Source of the DNA: Lyngbya sp. CCAP 1446/10
GTDB taxonomy: Bacteria; Cyanobacteriota; Cyanobacteriia; Cyanobacteriales; Microcoleaceae
Assembly (NCBI RefSeq): GCF_026130175.1
Contig: NZ_JAIGNI010000049.1
Coordinates: 1-44,358, forward strand
Length of the DNA: 44,358 bases
Reading direction: 5' to 3'
The position numbers and the translations under genes are program-made. Each line of letters starts with the position of its first letter. Within the stretch, counting starts at the first letter, position 1. Positions 41,263 through 44,358 of this stretch are shown here, one piece after another. The notes beneath the pieces are model-generated. The model was not told the origin of the DNA. It saw only the letters and a list, made by a program, of their open reading frames with translations, and did not search any database.

Positions 41263-44232
41263 CAATTTAATGCCTGTGAGAAAATAAGTGTTCATTTCAC
41301 CTTTGCCTTTGACTTCGATCGCGCCGCGACTTTCAAATACATACTTGTACTGCAATATATCATAAGTTGCAGATGTGACTTGGATGCACCCCGGTAAGCC
41401 GTGGGATTCCATGCGGGAAGCGGTGTTAACGGTGTCTCCCCACAAATCGTAGATGAATTTTTTAATCCCGATGACTCCCGCGACAACCGGGCCGCTGTTG
41501 ATGCCGATTCTGATGCTGACATCTTGATTTTGGGTGTGGCTGAAATCAATAATTGCCTGCTGCATATCCAGGGCCATTTGGGCGATCGCCTCTGCATGAT
41601 CGCTGCGGGGCACGGGCAGCCCTCCTACTACCATATAAGCGTCACCAATCGTCTTAATTTTTTCCAATCCGTGCTTTTGGGCTAGGCGATCGAAGGTAGA
41701 AAAAATGTCGTTAAGCAACGAAACCAATTCCGGCGGAGAAATTTGGGAACTAATTTGCGTAAAACCGACTATATCCGCAAACAATACTGTTACTTCAGCA
41801 AAAGTATCGGCGATGATGCTTTGGTCTTGTTTGAGTCTTTCGGCGATCGCTTGCGGCAAAACGTTGAGTAGGAGGCGATCGGATTTTTCTTGTTCTAATC
41901 GTAAAGCTGCCTCAGCTTCTTTGCGAGTTGTGATATCTTCAACAGTACCTTCGTAATACAGTAAATTTCCATGTATATCGCAGACAGTATAAGCATTTTC
42001 GGCAATCCAAATTATACTCCCATCTTGACGGTAAACTTGAGATTCCAAATCCGATACTTTGCCGTTAGTTCGCATTAACTGTATGACTTCGGCGCGCTGT
42101 TCTGGGTCTACATATAGCTGGCGGTTGATATCAGTTAAATTGGCCATCAACTCCTCGCAAGAACTGTAACCATAAATGCGAATCAAAGCAGGATTGATGC
42201 TGAGATATTCCCCATCTGGAGTAGTTTGAAATATCCCGACGATCGCATTTTCAAAAATGCTGCGGTATTTGGCCTCAGCTTGCCGTAGCGCTGCTTCAGC
42301 GCGCTGGCGTTCCCGCGCTTCCACTGCGAAAGTTACAGAATCTGTTAGAGAAACAGCGAAACTTTGTTCTTCAATAGTCCAATTGCGGGGCATTCCTACG
42401 TGTTCCAAACAGAGAATTCCTGCTATTTTTCCGCCTATTTGAATCGGGGTATCTAGCATGGAAGTGATGCCCAAGGGAATTAGGTAAAATTCCTCAAATT
42501 CTCTAGTTCTAAAATCTTTTTGCGCGTCAAAGGCAGCAATTGCGCGTTCTTCTCGCAGTGCTTGAAAATAGACAGGATAGTCTGCTGCTGCTAATTCCAT
42601 ACCCTTTGAGTGCTGGTTGGCGGTGCGATCGAACAAATCCAGGCACTCCATCTTAGATTTAGGGCGATCGTACAACCATACACTCGATCGGGTAACTTCC
42701 AGAGTACGGCTAGCAGTCTCAGTGATTTCTTGAAGCGCTTTGGTTAAATCGCCTTGATTCAGCGCTTTATTTTTGGCTAAATCAATTAATGCCGATTTTT
42801 GTTTCTGTAGCTGAAGTTCGCTTTGTTTCAGGGCATTTGTGCGCTCTGCAACTCGGATTTCCAGCTTTTCATTCAGCTTTTGCAAGGCTATTTCAGCGTT
42901 TCGGCGATCGGTGATATCTGTGCCGATGCAGAGGATGCCCTGGAGTTCTCCCGCTGCATCAAACAGCGGTTTATTTGCCCAAGCTACCCAAATGCGAGAT
43001 CCGTCGCGCCGGATATTTTCATTTTCATAGTTAGTAAAGCGATCGGGATTTTGTAAAATTTCATTATAAACCGACTGTAAGTTATTCCCTTCGTCGTCGG
43101 TTTGGGGAATAATTGTTCCCACTGCATTTTTCCCCAGGATTTCTTCCTGATTGTAGCCAAACAATATTTCAGCAAACTCATTAAAAAAAATAATTGTGCC
43201 TTTTGGCTCCAATTTGACAATAATACTGTTAGCATTCTCAACCAACTCTCGATATTTAATTTCACTTTCTCGCAGAGAATTTTCGGCGGCTGCGCGTTCG
43301 GCTACCGTCGCTGCCAATAATAGCGAAGTAATCGTAACTACAGCCATAAAAGCTTGTAAAAATAAAATAGCCTGACTAATATTTTCTGCTTTAGCTATAA
43401 ATGGCCCACCTCCATTAGAACTGCCAAAAATTGCGATGATGGAGACAACTAACGAGGCCAGAACAGCGGCCCGCTGACCGAATTGGAGCGCCGCCCAAAT
43501 TATCAAGGGAAACGGCAAATATTCAAGGGGATAGCGAGAAATAGAAGCGTCATTTTTTGACTCAAATACAAACCAGCTCAGCCCAATTAATAATATCAAC
43601 CATACTCCCCGCCAAATTAGATAATTTTTCGGTTTCTCTGTTTGTCTTTTTAAACGGTCTGCCGTGACTTTAGGGCGAAAGAATATGAGAATTAACGGAG
43701 TGAAAATCAAAACTCCCATTGTATCTCCCAACCACCAATTCCAGCGAGCAGAAAAATAGCCTGCCCAATCTACTTTTCCTAGTAAGTATAGGGAAAAAGC
43801 GCCAATAGTGCAACTAATCTGAGTGGAAATTAACCCGCCAAACAAGATTAAATTAACTACATCTTTCAAACGTTCTAGAGATGGACGAAACCCCAGCCAG
43901 CGTAGCGCAGTTACTGCAAACACAGCTTGCAAAATTGCCCCGAGGTTTCCTCCCACCCAGACCGCGAATATCTGTTCACTTGGGTTAACAAAATTGAGTA
44001 AAAATATACCCAAAACAATCGCAGGCCAGACTTTTCTACCAAACAATAAAAGTCCGGCTTGTGCAATGCCTGCGGGCGGCCACACCGAGGAAGCAAAGGG
44101 ACTGACACCTTGAATTGAAAATGCTAGCCTCGCCCCCACGGCGTAAGCGATCGCCACGACAGTTACTTGGGCTAAGTACCGCCAAATTCGGGATTGAGGA
44201 AATCGAAGAAACTGACTTAGATTCAGATTCAT
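41260..44232 (-). CDS. MASE1 - PAS - GAF - PAS - class III adenylate cyclase (990 aa)
   Basis: Same plan as the 687-residue paralogue, with an added GAF (~470-650; IPLGITSMLDTPIQIGGKIA, ILCLEH) and second PAS (~665-790; IFENAIVGIFQTTPDGEYL) between the first PAS and the cyclase. MASE1 spans ~1-310 (SSVWPPAGIAQAGLLLFG). Cyclase residues are intact: FADIVGFT, KIKTIGDAYM, DLWGDTVNTASR. The start at 44232 aligns with the paralogue's first codons, so the protein is complete. An IS630-type tip ends 3 bp upstream of the ATG, so the native promoter and leader are displaced and the IS supplies the AGGA in front of the start. Read-through from the IS transposase, which has the same orientation, could drive it. 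Confidence 0.92.
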   Translation of the reverse strand: MNLNLSQFLRFPQSRIWRYLAQVTVVAIAYAVGARLAFSIQGVSPFASSVWPPAGIAQAGLLLFGRKVWPAIVLGIFLLNFVNPSEQIFAVWVGGNLGAILQAVFAVTALRWLGFRPSLERLKDVVNLILFGGLISTQISCTIGAFSLYLLGKVDWAGYFSARWNWWLGDTMGVLIFTPLILIFFRPKVTADRLKRQTEKPKNYLIWRGVWLILLIGLSWFVFESKNDASISRYPLEYLPFPLIIWAALQFGQRAAVLASLVVSIIAIFGSSNGGGPFIAKAENISQAILFLQAFMAVVTITSLLLAATVAERAAAENSLRESEIKYRELVENANSIIVKLEPKGTIIFFNEFAEILFGYNQEEILGKNAVGTIIPQTDDEGNNLQSVYNEILQNPDRFTNYENENIRRDGSRIWVAWANKPLFDAAGELQGILCIGTDITDRRNAEIALQKLNEKLEIRVAERTNALKQSELQLQKQKSALIDLAKNKALNQGDLTKALQEITETASRTLEVTRSSVWLYDRPKSKMECLDLFDRTANQHSKGMELAAADYPVYFQALREERAIAAFDAQKDFRTREFEEFYLIPLGITSMLDTPIQIGGKIAGILCLEHVGMPRNWTIEEQSFAVSLTDSVTFAVEARERQRAEAALRQAEAKYRSIFENAIVGIFQTTPDGEYLSINPALIRIYGYSSCEELMANLTDINRQLYVDPEQRAEVIQLMRTNGKVSDLESQVYRQDGSIIWIAENAYTVCDIHGNLLYYEGTVEDITTRKEAEAALRLEQEKSDRLLLNVLPQAIAERLKQDQSIIADTFAEVTVLFADIVGFTQISSQISPPELVSLLNDIFSTFDRLAQKHGLEKIKTIGDAYMVVGGLPVPRSDHAEAIAQMALDMQQAIIDFSHTQNQDVSIRIGINSGPVVAGVIGIKKFIYDLWGDTVNTASRMESHGLPGCIQVTSATYDILQYKYVFESRGAIEVKGKGEMNTYFLTGIKL

Positions 44233-44243
44233 ATAGCAATCCT
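44233..44243 (-). promoter_or_regulatory. Shine-Dalgarno sequence supplied by the IS630 tip
   Basis: On the minus strand AGGA (44243-44240) lies 7 nt before the cyclase ATG. It is part of the terminal repeat TTTAGGATTGC of the IS630 element, with only TAT between the tip and the ATG. Confidence 0.6.
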
Positions 44244-44358
44244 AAATCATTTTCTATGTATAGGTGTATTGATGGATTTTGGGGAAATCAAATTTATGTT
44301 CGTTTGTGAAAAACTCAAACAAAAATTTAATTATCTTAAAAGACTTACATAAATACCA
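44236..44358 (-). mobile_element. IS630-family element, copy 2 (3' end, continues beyond window)
   Basis: Reverse complement of the right end of copy 1 (23666-23780) with only a few differences, and with the full tip TAGAAAATGATTTAGGATTGC that copy 1 has lost. A TA follows the tip at 44234-44235. Confidence 0.82.
44254..44358 (-). CDS. IS630-family transposase, C-terminal 34 residues (partial)
   Basis: An open frame enters from beyond the window and reads WYLCKSFKIIKFLFEFF, EHKFDFPKIHQYTYT, then TAG at 44254-44256. Except for two or three substitutions it equals the C-terminus of the transposase in copy 1. Whether this copy is intact cannot be judged here. Confidence 0.78.
   Translation of the reverse strand, partial: WYLCKSFKIIKFLFEFFTNEHKFDFPKIHQYTYT

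Noticed and set aside
1..44358. tRNA or rRNA genes and a replication origin
   Set aside because: No cloverleaf arms, rRNA-like stretches or DnaA-box clusters were recognised on either strand by eye.

Overview
The window looks like chromosome of a filamentous cyanobacterium, probably an Oscillatoriales/Microcoleaceae-type genome. The support is the dense HIP1 palindrome (GCGATCGC), heptamer tandem repeats (STRR-like), cyanobacterial gene types (RppA/RppB-like two-component pair, DUF2808, FTR1 permease, MASE1 cyclases, HstK-type kinase) and many IS elements. No tRNA, rRNA or CRISPR array was recognised. All family names come from reading the proteins by eye, with no database search.

Layout. 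(1) 1-2327: a three-level nest of broken transposons: an ISAzo13-family element with a TTA duplication sits inside an ISKra4-family transposase, which sits inside an IS5-like element, which itself cut the first codons of a response-regulator gene. (2) 2328-13051 (minus): a signalling cluster. A 2270-residue hybrid kinase (4 CBS, 3 GAF, 7 PAS, HisKA/HATPase, REC) is followed by a REC-GGDEF-EAL protein, a decayed REC domain, a REC-kinase and the stump of one more response regulator. (3) 13100-14140: a 112-bp MITE, an orphan antitoxin-like gene and a long intergenic stretch. (4) 14157-20815 (plus): a haem-oxygenase-like helical protein and a 1901-residue Ser/Thr kinase-AAA-GAF-histidine kinase. 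(5) 20775-24745: a second transposon graveyard: a transposase C-terminus, an IS630 split by a 1659-bp IS5-like element with an ACTT duplication, an ISL3 remnant and a second copy of the MITE. (6) 24746-36263: a membrane and metal-homeostasis island. It holds two COG4705-type membrane proteins (one truncated by the MITE), a PepSY protein, a lipoprotein, a DUF2808 protein, an ethylene-receptor-like histidine kinase, an FTR1 iron permease, a helix-hairpin-helix lipoprotein, a two-domain multicopper oxidase, and an RppA/RppB-type two-component system. (7) 36481-38787: htpG and rpmB. (8) 39045-44232 (minus): two paralogous MASE1 adenylate cyclases, then the end of a second IS630 copy whose tip lies directly in front of the second cyclase.

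How it may fit together. Two kinds of 11-bp-periodic direct repeat, the usual target shape of OmpR-type regulators, mark the island. CTTGCC-N5-CTTGAC lies exactly 10 bp before a -10-like hexamer in front of the truncated COG4705 gene, the PepSY gene and a decayed PepSY-like gene. TTTCAT-N5-TTTCAT lies in front of the lipoprotein region, the DUF2808 gene and rppA itself. I infer that RppA/RppB-type signalling ties the envelope/metal genes into one or two small regulons, with the multicopper oxidase, FTR1 and a Cu(I)-site-bearing kinase forming an oxidase-permease iron/copper module. This is the most interesting system in the window.
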